Source: Cyclobacteriaceae bacterium
Lineage (GTDB): Bacteria > Bacteroidota > Bacteroidia > Cytophagales > Cyclobacteriaceae
Length of the DNA: 64,000 nucleotides
Reading direction: 5' to 3'
NCBI GenBank assembly: GCA_016787725.1
Contig: JAEUTZ010000025.1
Span: forward strand, 1 to 64,000
Part shown: piece after piece, positions 1-8,707 of the stretch
Layout of the letters: each line of letters starts with the position of its first letter
Numbering within the stretch: position 1 is the stretch's first letter
Notes under the pieces: model-generated
Database searches by the model: none
What the model was told of the DNA's origin: nothing
What the model saw: only the letters and a program-made list of their open reading frames with translations
Made by a program: the position numbers and the translations under genes

Positions 1-41
1 TAAAAAACCTAACCCATTCATTTTTGAGTTAGGATAGTAAG

Positions 42-115
42 TGGGCCCGGAGGGATTCAAACCCCCAACCTTCTGATCCGTAGTCAGATGCTCTATTCAG
101 TTAAGCTACGGGCCC
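42..115 (-). tRNA. tRNA-Arg (anticodon ACG)
   Basis: Read on the minus strand this is a complete cloverleaf. The acceptor stem GGGCCCG pairs with CGGGCCC. The anticodon stem TCTGA/TCAGA encloses the loop CTACGGA, which gives anticodon ACG (Arg, CGU and, after A-to-I editing, other CGN codons). The T-arm contains GGTTTGAATCC. The discriminator base is A at position 42, and no CCA is encoded after it. It lies alone, downstream of the sigma factor unit on the same strand. Confidence 0.95.
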
Positions 116-201
116 AAAAAGGTTCGCAAAGGTAATTAAATCCTGATTTTCACCAAAAAATGGTGATTACCAGATCGGTAAAGGTGGAATTCCATTTGAA
201 A

Positions 202-465
202 CTAAAGGCTAGCGTAATTTCCACTACTCAATTCGCTGGAATGAGTTGCTTTGAAAGACTCCACCTGTCTTTCCTCCCAGCGGGACACAACAATGAATAT
301 AATGATCAGGGCAATGATCAAAAATAGGAACGTAAAAATCCGGGTAATCAGCTTCATTCGTTTGGCTTCACCATGCTGCTTCAAAACGGCCCCGTAGTTC
401 CGGTACCGCTCCGTTCCGCGGGCAGTCATGCGTTGTCTGCGCAGTCTGATCTCATGCTTACCCAT
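202..465 (-). CDS. Small basic single-pass membrane protein next to ECF sigma factor
   Basis: This 87-residue protein has a strongly basic N-terminal half (about residues 1-38, rich in R and K) and one hydrophobic segment (about 39-61, rich in I, L and F). A short polar tail follows. By the positive-inside rule the basic part should face the cytoplasm. Its ATG lies inside the last codons of the sigma factor gene, an 8-base overlap, so the two are probably translationally coupled. No family is recognised. The position and topology suggest a partner or membrane regulator of the sigma factor, but it has no FecR-like or zinc-finger anti-sigma features. The coding call rests on the overlap and the clean membrane segment. 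Confidence 0.6.
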   Translation of the reverse strand: MGKHEIRLRRQRMTARGTERYRNYGAVLKQHGEAKRMKLITRIFTFLFLIIALIIIFIVVSRWEERQVESFKATHSSELSSGNYASL

Positions 466-1018
466 CGTATTTTACCTTCAGGTTAAAATTTGTTCTCAAC
501 TTGTCGAGCGCCCGGTAGGTGCGCATCTTGGCCCCGCTTTCGGTCATATCCAGAATAAAGGCAATTTCCTTAAAATCTTTATCTTCAAAAAAGCGAAGTT
601 CCAATACCTGAATCATATCGGTTGGTAATTCATTCATGTACTGAATTACCTGGTTGATCAACTCCTCGTCCCAGCCCTCCGCTCCTTGTTCTACCAATTC
701 GCGCACCTTCAACTCTTCAATGCTGAAAATCTTTTTGCCTTTGTTTTTACGGTAGTGCTTGTTTACCTCATTGCCGGCAATTTTATACAACCAGGCCGAG
801 AAAGGAAATCCCCGGTACTCATACCTGGAGAGATTGTTCAGGGCATTGACAAACGTCTGCGAACAAAGGTCAGCGGTAAGGGTTTCATCATCGGTTTGAC
901 GCAGGATGTAGTTGAAGATGCGGTCAAAATATTTTTCATACAGTTCTCCAAAAGCGTTGGGGTCACTTTTGGATCGTTCTATGATCGACTCTTCCTGGCG
1001 GATTTCATCGGCCGTCAT
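458..1018 (-). CDS. ECF-type RNA polymerase sigma factor (sigma-70 family)
   Basis: This 186-residue protein has the two-domain layout of extracytoplasmic-function sigma factors. Region 2 spans about residues 20-90 (the FGELYEKYFDRIFNYI helix, then FSAWLYKIAGNEV for -10 recognition). Region 4 spans about residues 125-180 (LPTDMIQVLELRFFEDKDFKEIA and the helix-turn-helix around MTESGAKMRTYRALDKL). It would direct core RNA polymerase to a specific promoter set. No FecR-type anti-sigma gene is adjacent; only the small membrane protein overlaps its 3' end. It is divergent from the propeller kinase gene, with about 125 bases between the starts. The regulon cannot be deduced from this window. Confidence 0.93.
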   Translation of the reverse strand: MTADEIRQEESIIERSKSDPNAFGELYEKYFDRIFNYILRQTDDETLTADLCSQTFVNALNNLSRYEYRGFPFSAWLYKIAGNEVNKHYRKNKGKKIFSIEELKVRELVEQGAEGWDEELINQVIQYMNELPTDMIQVLELRFFEDKDFKEIAFILDMTESGAKMRTYRALDKLRTNFNLKVKYDG

Positions 1019-1142
1019 GCGGTTTCGATTAGTGGCAACCGTTTACTCCCTAATAATCCGAAGGTTTTGCGAAAGTCACAAGGGTATACCGCATCGGGGG
1101 GTATTCAATTTCCGTTTAAATACCCATAACTTGTTGGCTGGT

Positions 1143-4073
1143 ATGCGAATCAGGATACTCGTTTTTTTCTTGGGAGCTGTTTTCATCAGCATTCATTTGA
1201 AGGCCCAGCAATTTTCATTGCGACATTATACTGCTGTGGATGGGCTTCCCCAATCGCAGGTGAATGCTATTGTGGAAGATGAAAATGGCTACCTCTGGAT
1301 TGGAACCCAGGGGGGTGGCTTGGCTCGCTTTGATGGCAAAGAATTTAAAACTTACAATACGCTGGACGGGTTGCTGAGCAACATCATCTCCTCGTTGATG
1401 ATAGACAACCAACAAAATGTATGGGTCGTTCATCCCCATGGTGTTTCCAAGTTTGATGGTGTAACCTTCAAAACATTTCAATCACCTGTACCCAATCCCA
1501 AACGCATCCGAAGAATATATGCGTTGGGTGATTCCGTTTTATTTACGATGCAGGCAGGTACATTGGGTAAGATTTATCACGATTCGGTTTATTACTGGGA
1601 TCGTGCCATCACCCCGGGGAAGACCATCTTCTCAAGTTCACGACTACCGGATCGTAACCTATACTTTTATCTCAACGATAGCAGTTTTCTGATTCTGACG
1701 CCCCACGGCCAGCAGGAGTTGATCAGTCATAAACGTGTTTTCAATCGCGTTCATGGCTTGTTTCATTGGAAAGGCAACCTGGTGATTGAATCCGATAAAG
1801 GGTATTATTCTTTAGACGCTGCCAACAAAACATTTCAACGCGAGTCGATTACGTCACAAAAGCATATCGTAGCCTACGATACGCTTAACAAATTCTTATG
1901 GGCATTTACGGATAACGTTCTTTCGCATGAAATGGAAGATGGTAGTAATCCGGTGGAGGTTCTTAAAAACGTAATGGTTACGCAAATTCATTTTGACCGC
2001 GAAGGAAATGCCTGGATCGGTACCAATGGCCGGGGTTTGTACAAGTATGCTACCCAGGATTTTGACCGGTGTGCTTCTGAGAACCTAACCTCAGTCATGG
2101 CCATTAATCAGGATCGGGCCGGAGCAGTTTGGATTGGTTCCGGAGATAAAGGGTTGTGGCGTATACATAAGGGCAAAATCAAGAACTATACGTTTAACAA
2201 AGAAGAGGAAGTGGCCATTAATGACATCAAGATCAGCCCAGCGGGAGAATTGTGGATTGCTTCCAACTATGGCTTAGGCCGATACGATTCCATCCGCGAT
2301 ACCTTTAATTTTTTAAATCGCGAAAACGGACTCTCCAGTCAATACATTGTCAATATTGAGTTTGATCAAGCAGGAAATATTTGGTGTGGCACCGTGGGAG
2401 CCGGGTTAAATTATCATGATGGCCAACGCGTTAAGCAATTGAACTCGGAAAATGGGTTAAAAGGTCAGATTATTTACGCGCTTCGATACTTTAAAGGAAA
2501 CAACACGCTCTTTGTTGGCAGTGAATTTGGCTTAAACAAGATCCACGATCTGGAGGTTACGTATGTGTCGATACCAGAACTGAGAAACACTTCGGTTTAC
2601 TCTATTAATTCATACCAGGATTCGCATTTACTAATTGGCTCTTCCGGAGGCGGGGTGATTATATTTGAACCAGGCGCAAACCGGGTAAAGAATACGTTAA
2701 CCACCCGCGAGGGATTGCCCTCCAACCTCATCTATTTTGTGGCTGCCGATCAGGACGATCACATTTGGATCGGAACCGAGCAGGGGATTAACCGGGTTAA
2801 GCTTAATGCTGATTATGAAATTGAAGAGAATCTGCATTATGGTTATGAAAATGGATTGACGGGTGTGGAGACGAATCAAAATGCCTACTTTCTGGGAGAT
2901 GAAAAATATTTTGGATTGATTGATGGCATCTATCAATATAATCGTAATCAAAATATTCCTTCCCGATCGCACGACCTGCACCTAACGGCTGTTGACCTGT
3001 TTTATGGTGAATTTCCGGTTCAGGAGTATGCTGATAGTACCGTTGGATTTTTTAAGGTGCCTTATAATCCTACCTTTTCAGCCGGTAAAAACCACCTTAC
3101 CTTTTATTTCAATCGCGTAGACAAGCGAAACCCTAAGTCCATCCGCTACAAGTATTACCTCAAAAATTTTGACAAAGCCTGGTCCCAACCCACCTCGCTA
3201 GGTCAGGTAACCTACGGCAATCTTCCACCAGGTGATTATTCCTTGCAGGTACTGGCCACCAATAAGCAGGGTAGTTGGGATGCCGTGCCGCTGGTGTATT
3301 CATTTACCATACAAGCTCCGTTTTATGCTTCTGTTACGTTCATCAGCGTAATGGCAATTCTGATGGTTGGGCTGGCGTTGTTAGTGATGTCGATTCGGGT
3401 TCGGAGCAAAACCAAACGCGTGTTGGAAATTGAGCATATCCGGCAACAGGAGCAGGAACAACTCCGAAAAGAAATTGCCCGCGATTTTCACGATGAGATG
3501 GGCAATCAATTGACCCGCATCATCAACTACATCAGTTTAATGAAGCTTAGCCGAAATGGTCAAACTGCTGATTTGTATAATAAAGTGGAAGAATCAGCCA
3601 AGTACCTGTATGCCGGTACCCGCGATTTTATCTGGAGCATTGATCCCCTGAATGATGAACTCTCGCGTTTGTTTTTACACATCCGCGATTTTGGTGAGAA
3701 GCTCTTTGAAGAAAAGGGAATCAATTTCCGCGCCTATAATGAGATCAAGGAATCGCTTCGGTTGCCCTATGGTTTTAGCCGGGAGGCGAACCTGATTTTG
3801 AAGGAAGCCATGACGAATGTATTCAACCATGCTTGCGCTCAAAATGTGTCTTTTATTCTGCAATCCAATGGCGATCAACTGGAAATGGTGCTGGAGGACG
3901 ATGGGAAGGGATTTTCAATGGCGGAAATCTCGCATTTGAACGGAATTAAAAATATGCGCCTCCGGGCGGAACGCATCAAGGCGGTTTTACGTATTCAAAG
4001 TATTCATCCCGGCACCCGGGTCACGTTAGCATTTGTAAAATTAAAATCTAAAAAATATGTCAGTACCCTTTAA
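1143..4073 (+). CDS. Propeller-type sensor histidine kinase (HisKA_3 class)
   Basis: This 976-residue protein starts at the ATG that opens a signal peptide (MRIRILVFFLGAVF..., cleavage probably after KAQ). The open frame extends 231 bases further upstream over the antisense of the sigma gene, but that part has no signal-peptide logic. Residues about 25-650 are two-component propeller repeats, with recurrent motifs such as GYLWIGTQGGGLARFDG and NVWVVHPHGVSKFDG. A Y_Y_Y domain follows (about 660-725), then one membrane helix (about 728-752). The kinase H-box has phospho-acceptor H783 (ARDFHDEMGNQL). The ATPase has an N-box (LKEAMTNVFNHA) and DDGKGFS. It is non-hybrid. The response regulator overlaps its end by 17 bases, so the two form a cognate pair. 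The periplasmic propeller is the presumed ligand sensor; the ligand is unknown. Confidence 0.93.
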   Translation: MRIRILVFFLGAVFISIHLKAQQFSLRHYTAVDGLPQSQVNAIVEDENGYLWIGTQGGGLARFDGKEFKTYNTLDGLLSNIISSLMIDNQQNVWVVHPHGVSKFDGVTFKTFQSPVPNPKRIRRIYALGDSVLFTMQAGTLGKIYHDSVYYWDRAITPGKTIFSSSRLPDRNLYFYLNDSSFLILTPHGQQELISHKRVFNRVHGLFHWKGNLVIESDKGYYSLDAANKTFQRESITSQKHIVAYDTLNKFLWAFTDNVLSHEMEDGSNPVEVLKNVMVTQIHFDREGNAWIGTNGRGLYKYATQDFDRCASENLTSVMAINQDRAGAVWIGSGDKGLWRIHKGKIKNYTFNKEEEVAINDIKISPAGELWIASNYGLGRYDSIRDTFNFLNRENGLSSQYIVNIEFDQAGNIWCGTVGAGLNYHDGQRVKQLNSENGLKGQIIYALRYFKGNNTLFVGSEFGLNKIHDLEVTYVSIPELRNTSVYSINSYQDSHLLIGSSGGGVIIFEPGANRVKNTLTTREGLPSNLIYFVAADQDDHIWIGTEQGINRVKLNADYEIEENLHYGYENGLTGVETNQNAYFLGDEKYFGLIDGIYQYNRNQNIPSRSHDLHLTAVDLFYGEFPVQEYADSTVGFFKVPYNPTFSAGKNHLTFYFNRVDKRNPKSIRYKYYLKNFDKAWSQPTSLGQVTYGNLPPGDYSLQVLATNKQGSWDAVPLVYSFTIQAPFYASVTFISVMAILMVGLALLVMSIRVRSKTKRVLEIEHIRQQEQEQLRKEIARDFHDEMGNQLTRIINYISLMKLSRNGQTADLYNKVEESAKYLYAGTRDFIWSIDPLNDELSRLFLHIRDFGEKLFEEKGINFRAYNEIKESLRLPYGFSREANLILKEAMTNVFNHACAQNVSFILQSNGDQLEMVLEDDGKGFSMAEISHLNGIKNMRLRAERIKAVLRIQSIHPGTRVTLAFVKLKSKKYVSTL

Positions 4074-4692
4074 AAAGCGTGTTCTAATCGTAGAAGATGA
4101 TGCAGAGATACGCAATAGTTTTTCGCTGATCGTCAATAGCTCCCCCAAATTTACTGTGGTGAACACCTATGGCAGCTGCGAAGAAACCATCAAGCATTTA
4201 AATCAGGATAAACCCGATATTGTGCTGATGGATGTTGAACTCCCCGGAGGCATGAACGGGATTCAGGGGACACGCATTATTAAAGAGAAGGCTCCGCAAG
4301 CCGAGATCATTATGGTAACCGTGTATGAGGACAGCGAGTTGGTTTTTGAAGCGTTGAAGGCGGGCGCCTCTGGTTATATAACCAAGAGTGCAAATTACAT
4401 GGAGTTATTAGCAGCCCTCGAAGAAATTTCAAAAGGGGGGGCACCGATGAGCAGCAAGATTGCCCGGATGGTGATTGATAATTTCCACATTAATCCGCAC
4501 AGCCCACTTACAAAACGGGAAACGGAGATTTTGCAATTAATCTCGGAAGGCAAAACCTACACTCAGATTTCGGAGGAACTCTTTATTTCAAAAGAGACCG
4601 CTAAGACGCACATTAAGAATATCTATTCCAAACTTCAGGTACGCAGCAAGTCCGAGGCCCTGGCCAAGGCAAGCCTGGAGAAGTTGATTTAG
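4057..4692 (+). CDS. LuxR/NarL-family DNA-binding response regulator
   Basis: This 211-residue regulator has an N-terminal receiver domain (about residues 7-125) with the acidic pair D14/D15 and phospho-acceptor D59 in IVLMDVELPGG. The C-terminal LuxR-type helix-turn-helix (about 147-208) contains LTKRETEILQLISEGKT and the recognition helix ISKETAKTHIKNIYSKL. The ATG lies 17 bases inside the kinase gene, so translation is coupled. It should be phosphorylated by the propeller kinase and act as a transcription factor. A rho-independent terminator follows about 20 bases after the stop, which makes the pair a two-gene unit. The targets are unknown; the downstream protease gene is an obvious candidate only by position. 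Confidence 0.94.
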   Translation: MSVPFKKRVLIVEDDAEIRNSFSLIVNSSPKFTVVNTYGSCEETIKHLNQDKPDIVLMDVELPGGMNGIQGTRIIKEKAPQAEIIMVTVYEDSELVFEALKAGASGYITKSANYMELLAALEEISKGGAPMSSKIARMVIDNFHINPHSPLTKRETEILQLISEGKTYTQISEELFISKETAKTHIKNIYSKLQVRSKSEALAKASLEKLI

Positions 4693-4712
4693 GAATTAGT
4701 CACCGTTTGAAT

Positions 4713-4757
4713 AAAAGCCATTCGCTTTACCCCACTCGGGTTGCAATGGCTTTTTTT
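4713..4757 (+). terminator. Rho-independent terminator after the response regulator
   Basis: AAAAGCCATT (4713-4722) pairs with AATGGCTTTT (4745-4754), a 10-bp stem, and the 3' arm runs into seven T residues. It begins 20 bases after the regulator stop and ends about 34 bases before the metalloprotease ATG. It separates the two-component pair from the protease gene, unless read-through occurs. Confidence 0.8.
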
Positions 4758-4790
4758 ATTGGGTACTTTTCAACCCTAATTCCGATTCGT

Positions 4791-7262
4791 ATGAGAGTGT
4801 CTATTTTCCTGTTTCTTGTTGTCACTTCATTTAGTTCATTTGCCCAGAAGAAAAAGGATCAACCCGCTGTGCAACCAACGCCCGCTCAGCAACTGGCTGG
4901 TATCGAGGCAAAAATAGCCGGCATGAAGAAGTACCCGGGCTTCTTTGAATTTTACTACGATGAGAAACAGGACAAAGTCTTTTTACTGATTGATAAGTTT
5001 GATACAGAGTTCTTATACGTTGAATCATTAACAGCTGGCGTGGGCTCCAACGACATTGGATTGGATCGCAACCAATTGGGTCGTGAGCGGGTCGTAAAGT
5101 TTGACCGGAGAGGCCCCAAAGTTCTTTTAACCGAAATCAATTATTCGTATCGGGCATTATCCAATAACGCAGCAGAGCGCAAAGCAGTGGAGGAAGCGTT
5201 TGCCCAATCCGTACTTTGGGGTTTTACCATGGTAGCGGAAGAGGGCGGAAAGGTGTTAGTAGATGCTTCGGATTTTTTGCTGCAAGATGTTCATGATGTG
5301 ACCGGAACCTTGCGCAATACCCAACAGGGCAATTACACGCTCGACAAATCACGATCGGCCATGTATCTGCCACGGACCAAAAACTTCCCGCAGAACACAG
5401 AATTTGAGGTTACGCTTACATTTACAGGTCAGCCGACCGGAGGATACATTCGGAGCGTGGTACCCACTCCTTCCAATGTTACGGTGCGCGAACATCATTC
5501 TTTTGTACAATTGCCTGATGCCAACTACACTCCGCGTAAGTTTGATCCACGGGCCGGTTTTTTCAGCATCTCATACTATGATTATGCCACGCCCATTAGC
5601 GAGCCCATTGAGAAGCGATTCATTACACGACACCGTCTGCAAAAGAAGGATCCCTCGGCAGCCCTGAGTGAAGCGGTGGAACCCATCGTATATTATATGG
5701 ATCCCGGAGCTCCGGAGCCCATCCGGTCAGCCTTGATGGATGGAGCGCGGTGGTGGAATCAGGCTTTTGAAGCCGCAGGGTACAAAGATGCGTTTAAGGT
5801 AGACGTGCTACCCGAAGATGCGGACCCGATGGATGTACGCTACAACCTGATCAACTGGATCCATCGGTCAACACGGGGCTGGTCATATGGATCTTCGGTA
5901 ACTGATCCACGCACCGGGGAAATAATTAAAGGCCATGTGAATCTTGGATCGTTAAGGGTTCGACAGGATTATCTGATTGCGGAGGGTTTGTTGGCACCGT
6001 ATGAGGATGGAAAACCAGTATCAAAGGAAATGGAGGCCATGGCGTTGGCACGACTCCGTCAGCTGGCCGCACATGAGGTAGGGCATACCTTGGGTATTGC
6101 GCATGCCTATTCATCCAGTACCGAAGACCTGGCATCCGTCATGGATTATCCGCACCCGATTGCAAAGATACGAGATGGAAAGATTGACTTGAGCGAAGCG
6201 TATGATACCAAAATTGGTGCTTTTGACAAAGTGGTCGTTGCCTACGGGTATCAACACTTTCCTTCCGGGGTTGATGAGGAAAAAGCGTTAAGCGAGATCA
6301 TTCAAAATTCATTGAAGTCAGGATTAACCTTTTTATCGGATCAGGACGCCCGGCCGTTAGGGAGTGCACATCCTTACGCACACTTGTGGGATAACGGGAA
6401 AGATCCGGTGGAGGAATTGGATCGGGTGTTGGAGGTACGAGCGTTGGCGCTAAAGAATTTCGGAGAACGCAACATCAAACCTGGAGCACCCATGGCTACC
6501 CTGGAAGAAGTGCTGGTGCCGTTGTACTTCTTTCACCGGTATCAGACAGAAGCAGCGGCCAAAGTGTTGGGAGGATTAAACTATCGCTATGCGTTGCGTG
6601 GGGATGGTCAACCGATTGCTCAGTTATTAACACCGCAGCAAGAATTAAAAGCGATGGAATCCCTTCTCAAAACGGTTCAGCCCGTTACCCTCGCCTTGCC
6701 AGAGAGCCTGCTGAAGCAAATCCCACCACGACCACTTGGATATTCGCGCCATCGTGAATTAATGAAGGGCAAAACCGATTTAACGTTCGATCCGCTCTCG
6801 GCTGCAGAAACGGCCGCTGACATGACATTCAGCTTGATTTTACATCCCGCCCGTGCTAATCGCTTGTTCGAGCATCATTCCCGCGATGCCCGGTTACCCA
6901 GCCTGGAAAGTGTGATTGATAAATTGATAAGTGCTACGTTCAAGGCTCCTGTACGAAGTGGGTATGAAGGCGCTATTCAAATGAGTGTGAACTATGCGTT
7001 ATTCTCGAATCTGACCCGGTTGGCTTTACATAAAGATGCATCCGTTGCTACCCGGGCAATCGCTCATCTCAAGATCGATCAGTTGAAAGGCTGGCTGTCT
7101 ACCCGTACGACAGCAGACGAAGAATGGAAGGCGTATTACGCTTACCTCACGAAATTGGCTATAAAATTTCAGGAAGATCCGGATGAGTATAAACAGGAAA
7201 ATCTATTAAGTCCACCACCCGGGCAACCCATCGGGATGACCGAAGATCTGTGTGGAAATTGA
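4791..7262 (+). CDS. Exported zinc-dependent metalloprotease (DUF5117/DUF4953 type metzincin)
   Basis: This 823-residue protein starts at the ATG at 4791, which begins a signal peptide (MRVSIFLFLVVTSFSSFAQ). The open frame reaches back to 4707, but that start would lie before the terminator hairpin, so it is rejected. The zinc site is H428-E429-x-x-H432-x5-H438 (AAHEVGHTLGIAHAY). A metzincin Met-turn follows (SVMDYPHP). The N-terminal third resembles the DUF5117/DUF5118 region of Bacteroidota 'zinc-dependent metalloprotease' proteins, and the C-terminal part is helical. It is probably periplasmic or secreted. The substrate is unknown. It follows the propeller two-component pair but is separated from it by a terminator. 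Confidence 0.9.
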   Translation: MRVSIFLFLVVTSFSSFAQKKKDQPAVQPTPAQQLAGIEAKIAGMKKYPGFFEFYYDEKQDKVFLLIDKFDTEFLYVESLTAGVGSNDIGLDRNQLGRERVVKFDRRGPKVLLTEINYSYRALSNNAAERKAVEEAFAQSVLWGFTMVAEEGGKVLVDASDFLLQDVHDVTGTLRNTQQGNYTLDKSRSAMYLPRTKNFPQNTEFEVTLTFTGQPTGGYIRSVVPTPSNVTVREHHSFVQLPDANYTPRKFDPRAGFFSISYYDYATPISEPIEKRFITRHRLQKKDPSAALSEAVEPIVYYMDPGAPEPIRSALMDGARWWNQAFEAAGYKDAFKVDVLPEDADPMDVRYNLINWIHRSTRGWSYGSSVTDPRTGEIIKGHVNLGSLRVRQDYLIAEGLLAPYEDGKPVSKEMEAMALARLRQLAAHEVGHTLGIAHAYSSSTEDLASVMDYPHPIAKIRDGKIDLSEAYDTKIGAFDKVVVAYGYQHFPSGVDEEKALSEIIQNSLKSGLTFLSDQDARPLGSAHPYAHLWDNGKDPVEELDRVLEVRALALKNFGERNIKPGAPMATLEEVLVPLYFFHRYQTEAAAKVLGGLNYRYALRGDGQPIAQLLTPQQELKAMESLLKTVQPVTLALPESLLKQIPPRPLGYSRHRELMKGKTDLTFDPLSAAETAADMTFSLILHPARANRLFEHHSRDARLPSLESVIDKLISATFKAPVRSGYEGAIQMSVNYALFSNLTRLALHKDASVATRAIAHLKIDQLKGWLSTRTTADEEWKAYYAYLTKLAIKFQEDPDEYKQENLLSPPPGQPIGMTEDLCGN

Positions 7263-7294
7263 CATTGTGAAGTTGTGATTTCTTTATCGGAATT

Positions 7295-7870
7295 TCATTG
7301 GTGCTTAAAACCAATCCGCCAAAGCCCGCGCACCTGGTTGTTCTGATACCCGATGGCTTTGTCGCGCGGATAAAGTTTTCGAATCAGGGTATCTGTGCGA
7401 AAGGCAAGTTCCCGATCCGGGGTTCCATGACAGGTGAGGCAAAGCGGTTGCGTGATGATAGGCTTATAAAAGAGAATGGTATCATCTTTTAACACCAATT
7501 TCGGTGTCAGCTCTTTTCCTTCCCCCAGGTCTATACCAATGCCCTTGATCAAAAATTCTTCCATTTTGTTGGCTTCATTTCGTGGGTTTCGGTTTTTATT
7601 GCTCACGCGCCTGATGGAAACCTGATGAGCCCGGGCCAGGGAATCGGTAATGGGGTAAGCATTTTCATTACAATAGTTCAGGGCATGTTCAATGCCTCCG
7701 GCTTGCATCGCTTGTTTCAGCTCGCTGCTGATGGTTTCAAAAGCAATTTTAGCAATCACATTTCCCTGAATCACATAGGTGCTGTCGATGCGTTCCGGAA
7801 CCTGGGAGGTTTCTTTTGTACCACACGCAGCCAGAACCAAAATAAGGAGAAAATAGATCAACGTTTTCAT
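7295..7870 (-). CDS. DUF3365 (Tll0287-like) haem-binding lipoprotein
   Basis: This 191-residue protein has a lipoprotein signal peptide with acylated C16 (LVLAACG). The mature part is a Tll0287-like/DUF3365 domain. It contains the conserved YCNENAYPIT segment around C67 and a c-type haem motif C144-L-T-C147-H148. Domains of this family are PAS-like haem c sensors of redox state or gas, as stand-alone proteins or as sensor modules of kinases. It is the last gene of a minus-strand run and starts 51 bases after the LytTR regulator stop. That makes it a plausible envelope sensor or output of the LytS/LytTR system; this link is inference. Confidence 0.85.
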   Translation of the reverse strand: MKTLIYFLLILVLAACGTKETSQVPERIDSTYVIQGNVIAKIAFETISSELKQAMQAGGIEHALNYCNENAYPITDSLARAHQVSIRRVSNKNRNPRNEANKMEEFLIKGIGIDLGEGKELTPKLVLKDDTILFYKPIITQPLCLTCHGTPDRELAFRTDTLIRKLYPRDKAIGYQNNQVRGLWRIGFKHQ

Positions 7871-7921
7871 GATCTAAAGATCGAAATAAAAACAGAATCA
7901 AATTGTGATGATGGTTACAAA

Positions 7922-8707
7922 CTAATGGGCACCGTCAAACCATTCTTTAAAATCACTTACTTTTTCACGACTCACGATTATTTCCGGCTCCCATTTGATT
8001 TGTGGCGTAATCCTTAACCGGCTGTTTGAGTAGACAACCACGTCCTGCACGGCACTGATGTTGACAATGTAACTTCGGTTTACGCGATGGAATATTTTTG
8101 GGTCCAGAATCTCCTCGAGGTTCTCTAGGGTATAATCAATAATAAATTTTCGAAGTTGATTGGTGATCAGGTAAACATCCCGGCCATCGGCAAAGAAGAG
8201 ACTGATTTGATCGGAGGTAATGGATTTAATATGATCTCCCAACTTAACCATGAATCGGTTTTTATATGACTTCTGCCGGGCATCCAATGTTCGGGTAATG
8301 GTTTCGTTCCGGTCTTCATTCCAACGCAATTGGGTTCCCAGCGCTTCCACCTTTTTAAGACTGTTTGATAGATCGGTAAAGGTGATCGGTTTTAAAAGAT
8401 AATCGATACCATTTACTTTAAAGGCATCCAATGCAAACTCGTTGTAAGCGGTAATAAAAATAACCGGCTTCTGAATTTTTACTTCCTTAAAAATGTCAAA
8501 GCTAACTCCATCTTTTAACTGAATGTCCATAAAAATCAGGCCGATGGAGTCCTGATTTGCTGCGAGCCAGTTCACCGCTTCTTCCACGGATTCAACCTTG
8601 CCCTTAATTTCAATCGTGTCACTATAGCGTTTCAAGTAACGCTCCAGCTTTTCGGCAGCCGGAGTTTCATCCTCTACAATCAAGACTTTTAGGGCCAGGT
8701 TACTCAT
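7922..8707 (-). CDS. LytTR-family response regulator
   Basis: This 261-residue protein has an N-terminal receiver domain (about residues 6-125) with acidic residues E12/D13 and phospho-acceptor D61 (LIFMDIQLKDG), plus the conserved ITAYNEFALDAF segment. The C-terminal LytTR DNA-binding domain (about 150-255) includes LEEILDPKIFHRVNRSYIVN, the hallmark of the family. It overlaps the upstream pseudokinase gene by 8 bases. Its phospho-donor should be the true LytS kinase two genes upstream, with the degenerate kinase in between. Confidence 0.94.
   Translation of the reverse strand: MSNLALKVLIVEDETPAAEKLERYLKRYSDTIEIKGKVESVEEAVNWLAANQDSIGLIFMDIQLKDGVSFDIFKEVKIQKPVIFITAYNEFALDAFKVNGIDYLLKPITFTDLSNSLKKVEALGTQLRWNEDRNETITRTLDARQKSYKNRFMVKLGDHIKSITSDQISLFFADGRDVYLITNQLRKFIIDYTLENLEEILDPKIFHRVNRSYIVNISAVQDVVVYSNSRLRITPQIKWEPEIIVSREKVSDFKEWFDGAH

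Noticed and set aside
686-1129. Plus-strand open frame antisense to the sigma factor gene
   Set aside because: It lies over a clear sigma-factor gene on the other strand, has no recognisable motif, and arises from its codon pattern.
4707-4790. Upstream extension of the metalloprotease
   Set aside because: The extension starts inside or before a terminator hairpin, and the signal peptide begins only at 4791.
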